A stretch of 64,000 nucleotides of DNA from an uncultured Bacilli bacterium (GTDB lineage: Bacteria > Bacillota_I > Bacilli_A > RF39 > UBA660), in NCBI GenBank assembly GCA_934101595.1, contig CAKORR010000005.1:1-64000 (forward strand). The letters run 5' to 3'. This document shows positions 35,791-43,963 of this stretch, one piece after another (positions within the stretch are counted from its first letter, which is position 1; each line of letters begins with the position of its first letter). A program made the translations under genes and the position numbers. Below the pieces are notes generated by a model. The model made no database searches. It was not told the origin of the DNA and was given only the letters and a program-made list of their open reading frames with translations.

Positions 35791-37347
35791 ATGGAAACGA
35801 GTAATCCAAAAAAAATTAATGCGTTATTATTTCCTTTTTTAAATATATATTATATTTTATTAAATGCCTTTAATGGACTTGTTTTTGTTATATTTAGACT
35901 TCCAGTAATATTATTTGAAATGATCAGTTTTAGACTTGACAAAACATATCGTAAATTTAAAGGCGAAAATATGAAGCCTGAGCTTAATTTACGTAATACC
36001 ATTATGCAAGGGCCTAAAAAAAGAGTATATAAATATAGCGAAAGAACTCTAGCTAAGATGTCACAATATAAAGCAGCATTATTAAAAGAATTGAGCGATG
36101 ATACTGAAACTAGGAGTAAAACCCCAATAATATATTACTTTAAAGCTATGGATCCTGATGGAAAAATCATAAGTGGAACTATGTATGGTTATACCAAAGT
36201 TGATGTAAACTCATTTTTACTAAATGAAGGTTACGACGTTTATATGATAAAAAATAATAAATGGGTTGACTTTTTATATGGAGAAACAACGATATTTAAA
36301 CCAACAATGTCAGTAAAAGATTTATTATTTTGGCTAACTCAATTAAGTACGTATTTAAAGGCGGGTATTACATTGACTGAGGCTGTTAGGATTCTTTCTA
36401 AACAAATGGGAGAGAAAAATAAAATCAAGCAAAGAGCATTTAAAGCGATATCATATGAACTTTCTTTAGGAGAATCTTTTTCAGGTGCTTTGGAAAAGCA
36501 AGGCTCAATGTTTCCGGCACTATTAATTAATATGATAAGAGCAGCCGAAGCAACGGGCACTTTAACTGATACTCTAGATGATATGGCCAATTATTATAGT
36601 GAGCTAGATAAAACTAGAAAACAAATGATAAGTGCTATGACCTATCCGGCAATCATCATGGTTTTTGCTATCGGTGTTATTACTTTCATAATGATTTATG
36701 TAATTCCGGAATTTGTAGGAATATACTCTGAATCTGGAGCCAAAATTACTGGTTTAACGGCATTCATCATTAATGCAAGTAAGTTTTTAACAAATAATAT
36801 TATTTATATAATATTAGGGATTGCAGCTTTTATCATTGTTTTTGCAATTTTATATAAAAAAGTTACCACTTTTAGAGCTGTTGTACAATCGTTTTTAATG
36901 CATCTACCCGTTATTAGTAAAATTATAATATATAACGAATTAACTATTTTTACTAAAACATTTGCATCCCTTTTAAAAAATAATGTATTTATTACTGATA
37001 GTATGACTATATTAAGCAAGATAACCAATAATGAAATTTATAAAAATATAATGTATGAGACAGTTAATAATATAGTAAAGGGAAACAAAATTAGTGATTC
37101 ATTCAAAAATCACTGGGCTATACCTGACGTTGCATATTATATGATTGTTACTGGTGAAAGTACTGGTGAACTTGCTGAAATGATGGACAAAGTAAGTGTG
37201 TATTATCAAGAAATGCATCGTAATATCGTTAATAATTTAAAGAGTTTTATTGAACCAGTAATGGTTACAGCTCTTTCTATTATAGTTGGAATAATAATTT
37301 TAGCAGTCATCATTCCTATGTTTGGCATGTATGAACAGATAGAATAG
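35791..37347 (+). CDS. PilC/GspF-like inner-membrane protein with N-terminal extension
   Basis: The 518-residue protein has two T2SSF domains with LTQLSTYLKAGITLTEAV and FTKTFASLLKNNVFITDS, plus the TGESTGELAEMMDKV block. The short PilC-type N-domain (YYFKAMDPDGKIISGTMYG) is preceded by a further 110 or so residues with a membrane segment (about 12-40), not found in normal PilC/GspF. It differs from the TadB/TadC pair, so it suggests a second, type IV/ComG-like system. Its ATPase and pilins are not in the window. A prepilin peptidase follows. Confidence 0.82.
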   Translation: METSNPKKINALLFPFLNIYYILLNAFNGLVFVIFRLPVILFEMISFRLDKTYRKFKGENMKPELNLRNTIMQGPKKRVYKYSERTLAKMSQYKAALLKELSDDTETRSKTPIIYYFKAMDPDGKIISGTMYGYTKVDVNSFLLNEGYDVYMIKNNKWVDFLYGETTIFKPTMSVKDLLFWLTQLSTYLKAGITLTEAVRILSKQMGEKNKIKQRAFKAISYELSLGESFSGALEKQGSMFPALLINMIRAAEATGTLTDTLDDMANYYSELDKTRKQMISAMTYPAIIMVFAIGVITFIMIYVIPEFVGIYSESGAKITGLTAFIINASKFLTNNIIYIILGIAAFIIVFAILYKKVTTFRAVVQSFLMHLPVISKIIIYNELTIFTKTFASLLKNNVFITDSMTILSKITNNEIYKNIMYETVNNIVKGNKISDSFKNHWAIPDVAYYMIVTGESTGELAEMMDKVSVYYQEMHRNIVNNLKSFIEPVMVTALSIIVGIIILAVIIPMFGMYEQIE

Positions 37348-37356
37348 GGGAGTAAT

Positions 37357-38115
37357 ATGGTATATTTGTATTTATTTATCATGGGCAGTATTATGGGCTC
37401 TTTCTATTTGGTTTTAGCAACAAGAGGTTCTTTAGAAAAGTCCATTGTTAGTCCGAGAAGTCATTGTGATAATTGTAATCAAAAATTACAATGGTTTTTA
37501 CTTATTCCGATTTTATCTTACCTATTCACTGGAGGCAAATGCTATTACTGCAAAAAAAACATTTCAATTTTAAATCCATTAGTCGAAATAATAACAGGAT
37601 TATCGTTCATGCTTGCTTATTATTTGTTTGGAATTTCCTATTTGTTTTGGGCTTCTCTTATAGTTTTTTCTCTTTTGATAATTATTTTTATTTCTGACTT
37701 CAAATATTATATTATTTTAGACTCACCACTAGTTATTTCGTCAATAGCGATACTTTTACTTAAATATTATTATTTTGGCCCTAAAGCGAGCTTAAAAGCC
37801 TTAATATGTGGCTTTATAATGTTTGGTATTGTTTATTTAATCAAAAAGTTTGGAGATTTTCTATTTAAAAAAGAATCTTTGGGCGGCGGAGATATTAAAC
37901 TTTCGTTTTTCCTAGGGGTTTTATTAGGGCTTAGATTAAGTCTTGTTTCATTTATTTTATCTAGTTTTTTAGCACTACCATATGCTTTAGCATCAGCTTA
38001 TTTATCTCAAAAAAAAGAGGTTCCATTTGGACCCTTTATAATATTTTCAGCAACATTAATATTTATCTATATGGATAAGTTTACAAATTTATTAAACTTC
38101 TTTTTCTCTATCTAA
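37357..38115 (+). CDS. Type IV prepilin peptidase (A24)
   Basis: The 252-residue polytopic aspartyl protease has an N-terminal MGSIMGSF, two CxxC pairs (CDNCNQ and CYYCKK) for zinc, the first catalytic Asp in FISDFKYY and the second in LGGGDIKLSFF. It processes prepilins and may serve both the PilC-type system and the Flp pilin at 15406. It is nine bases downstream of the PilC-like gene. Confidence 0.9.
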   Translation: MVYLYLFIMGSIMGSFYLVLATRGSLEKSIVSPRSHCDNCNQKLQWFLLIPILSYLFTGGKCYYCKKNISILNPLVEIITGLSFMLAYYLFGISYLFWASLIVFSLLIIIFISDFKYYIILDSPLVISSIAILLLKYYYFGPKASLKALICGFIMFGIVYLIKKFGDFLFKKESLGGGDIKLSFFLGVLLGLRLSLVSFILSSFLALPYALASAYLSQKKEVPFGPFIIFSATLIFIYMDKFTNLLNFFFSI

Positions 38116-38200
38116 TGTATGCTAGGAAGCCTGCTATAACACTAGCAACCATAATTAGTAACATAGCCCATGTTACTATTTTTTTTGTTCTTTTTTTCAT
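38108..38200 (-). CDS. DUF4044-like 30-residue membrane peptide
   Basis: ATG at 38200 follows GGTGATAAA, and the frame encodes MKKRTKKIVTWAMLLIMVAS followed by VIAGFLAYIR. The pattern of a basic start, then VTWxMLxxMxxS, then a hydrophobic segment, matches the small DUF4044 family of Bacillota. The 3' end overlaps the prepilin peptidase gene by eight bases. Confidence 0.65.
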   Translation of the reverse strand: MKKRTKKIVTWAMLLIMVASVIAGFLAYIR

Positions 38201-38265
38201 TTTATCACCGTATTAAATTTAGCATATTTTAATTACATTTGCAATATAATTAAGTGGTGATAATA

Positions 38266-38799
38266 ATGTTTAACATAGTAAAAAGTCGTAGAAATAAAAT
38301 GTTTAAATTTTTTATAATAGTTTTTTTATTATCTATTCTTTTTGGTATTATAATTTATTTTAAAAATAAAAGCACATTTATCAATTTAGACGTAGTAGGA
38401 ACATTAAGATCAAATAATTTATATCATATTATATTTACCGCTATTACCTATTTTAGTACCATAATAATAGTAGGCCCTATATTAGGGATAATGTTCTTTT
38501 CACTCGAGGTAGCATCTACAGTGGTGATAACGTTAAGCATCTTATCAAACCTTAGTATAACGCGTGTTTTAGAGGCACTATGTGTAATACTATTTAAAGG
38601 AATATACTTAGTTTTATTTATATATTTATTAACTAGATCAATAAAAAGTGTTAAATATATGCTTTTAAAAAAAGAGTATGCAACAGGTAAATTAAATGTT
38701 TATTTAAAAGAGGCAATATTTTCATCATTGATAATAATTATCTTTGAAATAACAAACTATCTTTTTTCATATAAATTAATTAATTTAATACTAAAATAA
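38266..38799 (+). CDS. spoIIM: Stage II sporulation protein M-like membrane protein
   Basis: The 177-residue protein has four to five membrane segments and the SpoIIM-type order: an N-terminal segment, a central GPILGIMFFSLEVAST and a C-terminal ILKEAIFSS region. SpoIIM joins SpoIID and SpoIIP in the complex that thins septal peptidoglycan during engulfment. ATG at 38266 follows GGTGATAATA. Confidence 0.65.
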   Translation: MFNIVKSRRNKMFKFFIIVFLLSILFGIIIYFKNKSTFINLDVVGTLRSNNLYHIIFTAITYFSTIIIVGPILGIMFFSLEVASTVVITLSILSNLSITRVLEALCVILFKGIYLVLFIYLLTRSIKSVKYMLLKKEYATGKLNVYLKEAIFSSLIIIIFEITNYLFSYKLINLILK

Positions 38800-38832
38800 T
38801 GATTTTATGGTATAATATGATTCGTGATGTTT

Positions 38833-39939
38833 ATGAAAAAAGTTGTTATTGGTATGAGTGGGGGAGTTGACTCTGCCGTTGCTGCCTATTTATTAAAAGA
38901 ACAAGGCTATGAAGTAATAGGTCTTTTTATGCGCAATTGGGATTCCTTAATCAATAATGATATTGAGGGCAATAATAATGATTTTAATGATATTTGCCCT
39001 CAAGAGAAGGATTATAACGATGCATTATTAGTATGCAATAAGCTTGGTATTCCTTTAAAAAGAATTGACTTTATAAAAGAATATTGGGATTATGTCTTTT
39101 CATATTTTTTAGATGAATTAAAAAAAGGTAGAACTCCTAATCCAGATATGTTATGTAATAAATACATAAAATTTGATTTATTCGTAAAAGAAGCTCGCCG
39201 TTTGGGTGCAGATTATATTGCTACTGGGCATTATGCCAGAATAGATAATATGACATTATATAGAGCAAAAGATAAAAATAAAGATCAGACATACTTTTTA
39301 GCAGATGTTTCTAAAGAACAATTTAAAGATGTTCTTTTCCCCATTGGAGATTTAACCAAACCTGAAGTTAGGGAAATTGCTCAAAAAAATAATTTACCAG
39401 TCGCTTTAAAAAAAGATTCAACAGGGATTTGCTTTATTGGTGAGAGAAATTATCAAAAATTTCTTCATAACTATTTAAAACCAAATCCAGGTGATATAAT
39501 AAATGTTGAAAATAATGAAAAAGTTGGCAGACATACAGGCTTAATGAATTATACAATTGGTCAACGAAGAAATGTTGGTTTGAGTGGTAATAGAAAAAAA
39601 CATTATGTTTGTGGAAAAAACGTTAACAATAATATATTATATGTGGCTTTTGGTGATGATAGTGAATATTTGTATAGTGATACTTGTATTATTGAAAATA
39701 TAAATTTTATTAGTGATAAAAGGCCTAAAAATTGTACCGCTAAATTTAGATATCGGGGAGAGGACTATCCAGTTGAATTGCAATATTTAGACAACAATGA
39801 AATCAAAGTCATATATAAAGAAAAGGTAAAATCTGTCACTCCTGGTCAAGCGTGTGTTTTATATGATTTGGAAGAATGCTTAGGCTGTGGTTTTATTAAA
39901 GAAGTTTGGAAAAACAACCAGAAGTTATGGTATTTATAG
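38833..39939 (+). CDS. mnmA: tRNA-specific 2-thiouridylase MnmA
   Basis: The 368-residue protein has the PP-loop SGGVDSAVAA (about 9-18), the catalytic Cys in NPDMLCNKYIKF and the second Cys in STGICFIGERNY. It inserts sulfur at U34 of tRNA-Lys, Glu and Gln. Frame starts exist at 38824 and 38827 as well; ATG at 38833 has GTGATG upstream. It is the last conserved housekeeping gene before dif. Confidence 0.95.
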   Translation: MKKVVIGMSGGVDSAVAAYLLKEQGYEVIGLFMRNWDSLINNDIEGNNNDFNDICPQEKDYNDALLVCNKLGIPLKRIDFIKEYWDYVFSYFLDELKKGRTPNPDMLCNKYIKFDLFVKEARRLGADYIATGHYARIDNMTLYRAKDKNKDQTYFLADVSKEQFKDVLFPIGDLTKPEVREIAQKNNLPVALKKDSTGICFIGERNYQKFLHNYLKPNPGDIINVENNEKVGRHTGLMNYTIGQRRNVGLSGNRKKHYVCGKNVNNNILYVAFGDDSEYLYSDTCIIENINFISDKRPKNCTAKFRYRGEDYPVELQYLDNNEIKVIYKEKVKSVTPGQACVLYDLEECLGCGFIKEVWKNNQKLWYL

Positions 39940-39947
39940 TAAATAAG

Positions 39948-39990
39948 GTTGACAACTAAGTGTTAAGTAAATTATAATTTAATTGTCAAC
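39948..39990 (+). promoter_or_regulatory. Promoter flanked by inverted operator half-sites
   Basis: TTGACA (39949-39954) and TATAAT (39973-39978) are spaced 18 bp apart. GTTGACAA at 39948-39955 and TTGTCAAC at 39983-39990 are perfect inverted repeats bracketing the promoter, a layout expected for autorepression by the HTH protein that follows. Confidence 0.6.
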
Positions 39991-40009
39991 GAATGTTAGG
40001 AGTTGTATT

Positions 40010-40792
40010 ATGAACAAATTAAATAATTTATTACAAGAATTAGGGGTTTCTAAAGTTAGATTAGCAAAATATTTAGGCGTTTCTAGACAAATGGTATATA
40101 ACTATTTAGAGTTAGATGATTTAAATAAGTGGCCTAAAGAGAAGAAAATCCTATTATATAAATTATTGGATATTGAATCTTCTGAAGAGGGTAGAATAGA
40201 GCTAGATAAAATAAAAGTTACCACTGAATATTTAATGGCTGTAGAAAACAGACTTAATCAAGGCTTAAAATCAGCATCCGACATGGACAGTTACTTTGAT
40301 TTTAAAGGCCTTAATAAAGAAGAACAAAATTTAATTGTTGATATAACATATTTATTAAAAGAAAAACTTACAGATAACGTTAAAAAAGAAGAAAATTTTT
40401 TTGCTATTCAATATTTATATCATTTGCTACAATCTTTAGATAATGTTCCTGAAATCAAATATATTTTTGGTTATATGTCAAAAACTACTGGTTTTATTCC
40501 AGTTGATGAATATAAATTCAATGAAGATAAACAATTTATATTTGAAGGTATATTGTATTCTGCCCTAACTTTATATAATAGTGGGGGAGCTACTAAGAGT
40601 AAAATAGCTGAAAGCCATAAGAGATTTGTTCATGAAATTGAACAAAAAAATGAAGAAAAGCTAAGTCGAACTCAACAATTGACAACTACTAAGATTCAAG
40701 CTTTAAAAGAATTAGGTTATACAGAAATTAATGAAAAGAATGCTGCCGAAGTATTTGAAAAAATAGCTGAAATTCAATCAAGAAAAGTTTAA
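40010..40792 (+). CDS. XRE-like HTH regulator next to dif
   Basis: The 260-residue protein has an N-terminal helix-turn-helix (VSKVRLAKYLGVSRQMVYNYLE, about 9-30). The rest is helical and not recognised, ending in a coiled region with ELGYTEINEKNAAEVFEK. It sits outside the phage repeats, between mnmA and the dif site. TTGACAACTA from the promoter half-site occurs again inside the gene at 40679-40688. ATG at 40010 follows TAGGAG. Confidence 0.65.
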   Translation: MNKLNNLLQELGVSKVRLAKYLGVSRQMVYNYLELDDLNKWPKEKKILLYKLLDIESSEEGRIELDKIKVTTEYLMAVENRLNQGLKSASDMDSYFDFKGLNKEEQNLIVDITYLLKEKLTDNVKKEENFFAIQYLYHLLQSLDNVPEIKYIFGYMSKTTGFIPVDEYKFNEDKQFIFEGILYSALTLYNSGGATKSKIAESHKRFVHEIEQKNEEKLSRTQQLTTTKIQALKELGYTEINEKNAAEVFEKIAEIQSRKV

Positions 40793-40806
40793 TAAATTAA
40801 CTAAAT

Positions 40807-40832
40807 ACTATCATAAAAATGATAGTTTTTTT
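40807..40832 (+). terminator. Terminator between the HTH gene and dif
   Basis: ACTATCAT and ATGATAGT pair around AAAA, followed by T7. It insulates the dif site from host transcription. Confidence 0.8.
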
Positions 40833-40843
40833 ATTTATATTGA

Positions 40844-40871
40844 TGTTCGTATAATATATGTTATGTTAACT
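40844..40871 (+). other. dif site, left copy (attL of the inovirus)
   Basis: The 28 bp have the Xer layout: a XerC-type arm TGTTCGTATAA (40844-40854), a 6-bp centre TATATG, and a XerD-type arm TTATGTTAACT (40861-40871). The XerD arm matches the E. coli dif arm at 10 of 11 positions, and the whole site matches the B. subtilis dif at 22 of 28 as I recall it. Genes on either side converge here, as expected for a terminus. Confidence 0.85.
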
Positions 40872-41666
40872 TCTGATTGCATAATAAGTAGTAGAAAAAT
40901 TTTCTTTCTCTACTTTGTGCTCTTCTACGTTATATTTTGATTTATCAATATAAAAATTCAATTGTTCTTCATTAAAATAAGCATATTCAATTGAAGGCCT
41001 TTTTAACGATTTAGACGACCAGTACCTTTTTTTATACGCAAGATCAATCAAATCTTTTGTCATATATTTTGACATATATACAGATATTGCCTCTAGGTTA
41101 TCTATTTTTGAAATTGTTGTATAACCATACTTATAATTTGCTAGATTATATATTTGTTTACCATTCTTTTTTATTAATCTATTTGATTTTGGATTTCTAG
41201 CCTCAATTAAAGTCCATTTAGGAACATTGCGAAAAATTCCATGAAAATGTATTCTGCCACTTTTGTGAGGCTCTGGAGCTAAAATATACTCCATACTTTT
41301 ATTTTGATGTTTCATATTATCCAACCATTTCGCTAATGCTTCTGATACTGATATATAATCTTTGGCGTTTACTTTTTGATCATCAAATGTTAAGGTAACA
41401 AAATATTCCCATTTTTTTATTAATCCGTTATGATATGCCAGATCAATTATGTTTTGCTTTGTGTTATATAAATTTTTATATTTTTGATACTGTTTTTCTT
41501 CTTCGCTAAGACTTCCCCCACTCTTTTTTAAATTCGGCAGACCTATTGAGTTTGAATATGTAGAATATTTAATCTTTTTTTCATTATTTGCATAAGTTTT
41601 AATGATTGTATTATAATGATAAATCATCTCATGAGTTGTATCATTTTTGGTTTTTAAAATTTCCAT
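40866..41666 (-). CDS. Inovirus HUH replication initiator (Rep)
   Basis: The 266-residue rolling-circle endonuclease has motif I YFVTLTFD (about 88-95), motif II GRIHFHGIF with His140 and His142, and motif III VYMSKYM with Tyr197 and Tyr201, one of which should be the nicking residue. It nicks the plus strand at the phage origin. Its last codon and stop lie inside the XerD arm of dif, so excision restores the same end. It follows the hairpin-rich gap that probably holds its target. Confidence 0.8.
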   Translation of the reverse strand: MEILKTKNDTTHEMIYHYNTIIKTYANNEKKIKYSTYSNSIGLPNLKKSGGSLSEEEKQYQKYKNLYNTKQNIIDLAYHNGLIKKWEYFVTLTFDDQKVNAKDYISVSEALAKWLDNMKHQNKSMEYILAPEPHKSGRIHFHGIFRNVPKWTLIEARNPKSNRLIKKNGKQIYNLANYKYGYTTISKIDNLEAISVYMSKYMTKDLIDLAYKKRYWSSKSLKRPSIEYAYFNEEQLNFYIDKSKYNVEEHKVEKENFSTTYYAIRS

Positions 41667-41699
41667 AAAATACCTCTATATCATATAAAAAATTCGGTT

Positions 41700-41849
41700 A
41701 AGTTAACCTTTAGTCAAGTAGAGGTTAACTTTTAATAGTTTTTTTACTCTACTTAAATTCTTCTCAGGGGCTACTCCCCTGAAACCCTGTATACCAGTTA
41801 TTAAACCAAACAATTTGCTAAAAGCAAATTGCAAGGCCTACTAACTGGT
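41700..41849. promoter_or_regulatory. Hairpin-rich intergenic region, candidate phage origin/packaging signal
   Basis: There are three separate palindromic structures. AAGTTAACCT/AGGTTAACTT lies at 41700-41731. CAGGGG/CCCCTG with a five-base loop lies at 41765-41781. A compound stem has ACCAGTTA/TAACTGGT at 41793-41849 enclosing CAATTTGC/GCAAATTG at 41811-41831. This is the only sizeable non-coding gap in the phage besides the promoter region, as expected for origins and the packaging signal of ssDNA phages. Confidence 0.65.
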
Positions 41850-41858
41850 TCATAAATA

Positions 41859-42137
41859 TTAATCTGATATTCCAAGCATAGGTATCTTTTTTATGATCCA
41901 CATCGTGATTTTGTAAATATGATCAAAATTAATTATTACGATCGCAATAGGAATAACAACCTTTATCGTAGAAATAGGAACAAATATACCAAGCAATCCA
42001 ACATTATCAAATATAATATCTAAAAATCCATTAATACCAGATACAATCGATTCCGGAGCAGAAGGAATACTAGGAAGAACTCCGAAGATTGTTTTTATTA
42101 GAAATTTCAATAAATCTAAAATACTACTAATTATCAC
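41859..42137 (-). CDS. Small hydrophobic phage protein (possible pVI-like minor coat)
   Basis: The 92-residue protein has two or three hydrophobic segments (about 8-20, 35-75) and a short tail. It directly follows the adsorption-like protein and overlaps it by 11 bases. In filamentous phages gene VI follows gene III and encodes a membrane minor coat protein. That role is inferred from order and hydrophobicity only. Confidence 0.5.
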   Translation of the reverse strand: MIISSILDLLKFLIKTIFGVLPSIPSAPESIVSGINGFLDIIFDNVGLLGIFVPISTIKVVIPIAIVIINFDHIYKITMWIIKKIPMLGISD

Positions 42138-43314
42138 TATCTTGTCCTCCTACTATTTCTTTTTGCTTTTTCTTAGCTAAATTTATTAAACAAAAACCTA
42201 TAAAACAATTTACAAAGATTTTATAAATATTATAAATTTTGTTATAAGGTTCCTCCGTCCAATGCTCATTTATATAAAATTCTCTTTCTGCTACAATCTC
42301 ACCAAAACTTCCTATTGAAATACTTGGTATGTGTATCAATCCGTTTGTTGAGTCACTCAGATTTACAAATCTATTAAGAATACTTAATAACAGATCTAAC
42401 GGATATAATAGTATCCCTAGTTTATCGTTAAAAAAGTCCCATAACTCATTAAAATAACTTGAGAAATATCCACTATCTGGAATAAATAAACTTTTTAGGC
42501 CGTTTATAATGCCGTCTAATAAAGTAGTAAAGAATCCACCTATCCGATCGCCTAGAGAAGTAAAGAAACCACTTATTCGATCACCAAGAGAACTGAAAAA
42601 ACTACCAATTCTATCTCCAAGTTGACTAAAGAAATTACCAATTGACCCGGCTAGATCAGAAAACCATGTACCAATTGAAGAAATACCGTCTTTTAATGAT
42701 TGCCAAATACCTTTCCTGGTATTTTCACCCTCTTTCGTTTGTCTTATTAACTCTGCTTGTTGTTGTTGTCCAGCAGTATTTAGATTTGTGCTAGTACCAA
42801 CACTTTGATTTAAAGTATTATAACCCATGTACCATGGACAACAGTTGTTATTATGAAGCGTGATAGTACAACTTGTTGTATCAAACCACGTGGTATCATT
42901 ATCAAAATCACCAGAATCCTTGGCAGTCCATGTAATAGTAAACAAATAAACTTCTCCGAACATCCATGTTGAGTTAGGCAACGGTGCTTGATATCCTAAA
43001 TCTCTAACGGATACCGCTACATTATTACATCTACCACCAGATAAAGTAAGTTCTCCACCGGCAACAACCATATAAACTTCATCTGTAAAGGTTTGCCCTA
43101 CTCTGGCATCGGATGTATAGTCAGAAGCATTAACTGTGTAAGTTGGATAAACTTTAAACGTAAAATCATTAGAATTAATATTTACAAATGCTCCTCTTTC
43201 AATCTTTTGACCATTTGCATAAAATACTGATTCAGATATTCTTGATGCGGCATTAACATTTGGCATAAATAAAATTGTTATAAACGTCGCAAAAATAAAT
43301 AAAAATTTTCTCAT
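42127..43314 (-). CDS. Secreted phage protein with 11-residue repeats (candidate adsorption protein)
   Basis: The 395-residue protein has a signal peptide (about 1-23, NVNAAS) and a beta-rich ectodomain with cysteines (about 25-160). A Gln-rich linker follows, then an array of amphipathic 11-residue units such as IGNFFSQLGDR, IGSFFSSLGDR, ISGFFTSLGDR and IGGFFTTLLDG (about 203-268). A C-terminal membrane segment lies near 366-380. The topology and its place after the Zot-like gene fit a pIII-type host-binding protein. The sequence itself is not recognised. Confidence 0.55.
   Translation of the reverse strand: MRKFLFIFATFITILFMPNVNAASRISESVFYANGQKIERGAFVNINSNDFTFKVYPTYTVNASDYTSDARVGQTFTDEVYMVVAGGELTLSGGRCNNVAVSVRDLGYQAPLPNSTWMFGEVYLFTITWTAKDSGDFDNDTTWFDTTSCTITLHNNNCCPWYMGYNTLNQSVGTSTNLNTAGQQQQAELIRQTKEGENTRKGIWQSLKDGISSIGTWFSDLAGSIGNFFSQLGDRIGSFFSSLGDRISGFFTSLGDRIGGFFTTLLDGIINGLKSLFIPDSGYFSSYFNELWDFFNDKLGILLYPLDLLLSILNRFVNLSDSTNGLIHIPSISIGSFGEIVAEREFYINEHWTEEPYNKIYNIYKIFVNCFIGFCLINLAKKKQKEIVGGQDSDN
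42511..42708 (-). repeat. 11-residue amphipathic repeat array
   Basis: About six units of 33 bp encode a pattern of I-G-x-F-F-x-x-L-G-D-R. The 11-residue period is that of apolipoprotein-like amphipathic helices that lie on membranes. Confidence 0.7.
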
Positions 43315-43820
43315 ACTTTTTTACCACCTTTCATAGGAAAACACCATTTTAAAAATAACATCATTATGATTAATCCCATAAAAACAGGTATCATATAAAA
43401 ATCATTTTTATCTAAATTGTAAGATATGTTATGATCATTATTAGTTTTAGTAATATATTCTTGTTTTGCTAATATATTTGGAAATATAGAATTCTTGGCA
43501 TTTGAATAAATAAATTCATAAGAATCTACCGATACTGAGTGCTCGCCCTCACTAAATACAATTCTTTCACCATTCGCAGCGTTTCTGCTTGCACTTTTTG
43601 AATTAACACTTATTTTTAAACTATTTCCAGGTATAGCAAAATTGTATCCGTTTGCAGTTATCTCTGAATTTGACAAAATGACATAAAAATCATAATAATC
43701 ATTTGAATAAGTACCGGATATGTTTGTATAAGTATAGGCGATATAATGAGTATAATCACCTTGTAAAATATAAGTATCTATTATGTTTTTTAGATAAGTA
43801 TACTCCGAATCACTAAACAT
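43311..43820 (-). CDS. C-terminally anchored phage protein, unknown
   Basis: The 169-residue protein has no signal peptide, a Tyr/Ser/Asn-rich probable beta domain and one membrane segment near residues 143-163 followed by KGGKKV. Start and stop overlap the neighbours, so it is part of one translated block with the adsorption candidate. It is probably a minor virion or assembly protein. Confidence 0.5.
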   Translation of the reverse strand: MFSDSEYTYLKNIIDTYILQGDYTHYIAYTYTNISGTYSNDYYDFYVILSNSEITANGYNFAIPGNSLKISVNSKSASRNAANGERIVFSEGEHSVSVDSYEFIYSNAKNSIFPNILAKQEYITKTNNDHNISYNLDKNDFYMIPVFMGLIIMMLFLKWCFPMKGGKKV

Positions 43821-43963
43821 TAGAAAGTAATCTCCTTACCAAAAACAAAACTAACAAATATACCAACTACTTTTTGAACGATCATAAAAATTAAAGCAAT
43901 TGGAAACGCTAATGCCATACAATTAACTAACAGGTCTATAACACATTGATAATTCACTTCCAT
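43820..43963 (-). CDS. 47-residue phage membrane peptide
   Basis: ATG at 43963 follows GGTGGGAA, and the frame begins MEVNYQCVIDLLVNCMALAF, with a second hydrophobic run to FVFGKEITF. The stop overlaps the next start as TAATG, implying coupling. It overlaps the end of the Zot-like gene by 41 bases. Size and hydrophobicity fit pVII/pIX-type minor coat proteins. Confidence 0.55.
   Translation of the reverse strand: MEVNYQCVIDLLVNCMALAFPIALIFMIVQKVVGIFVSFVFGKEITF

Noticed and set aside
40010..40792. HTH gene as part of the inovirus
   Set aside because: It lies left of the left dif copy, is followed by its own terminator, and the 5,160-bp unit is complete without it.
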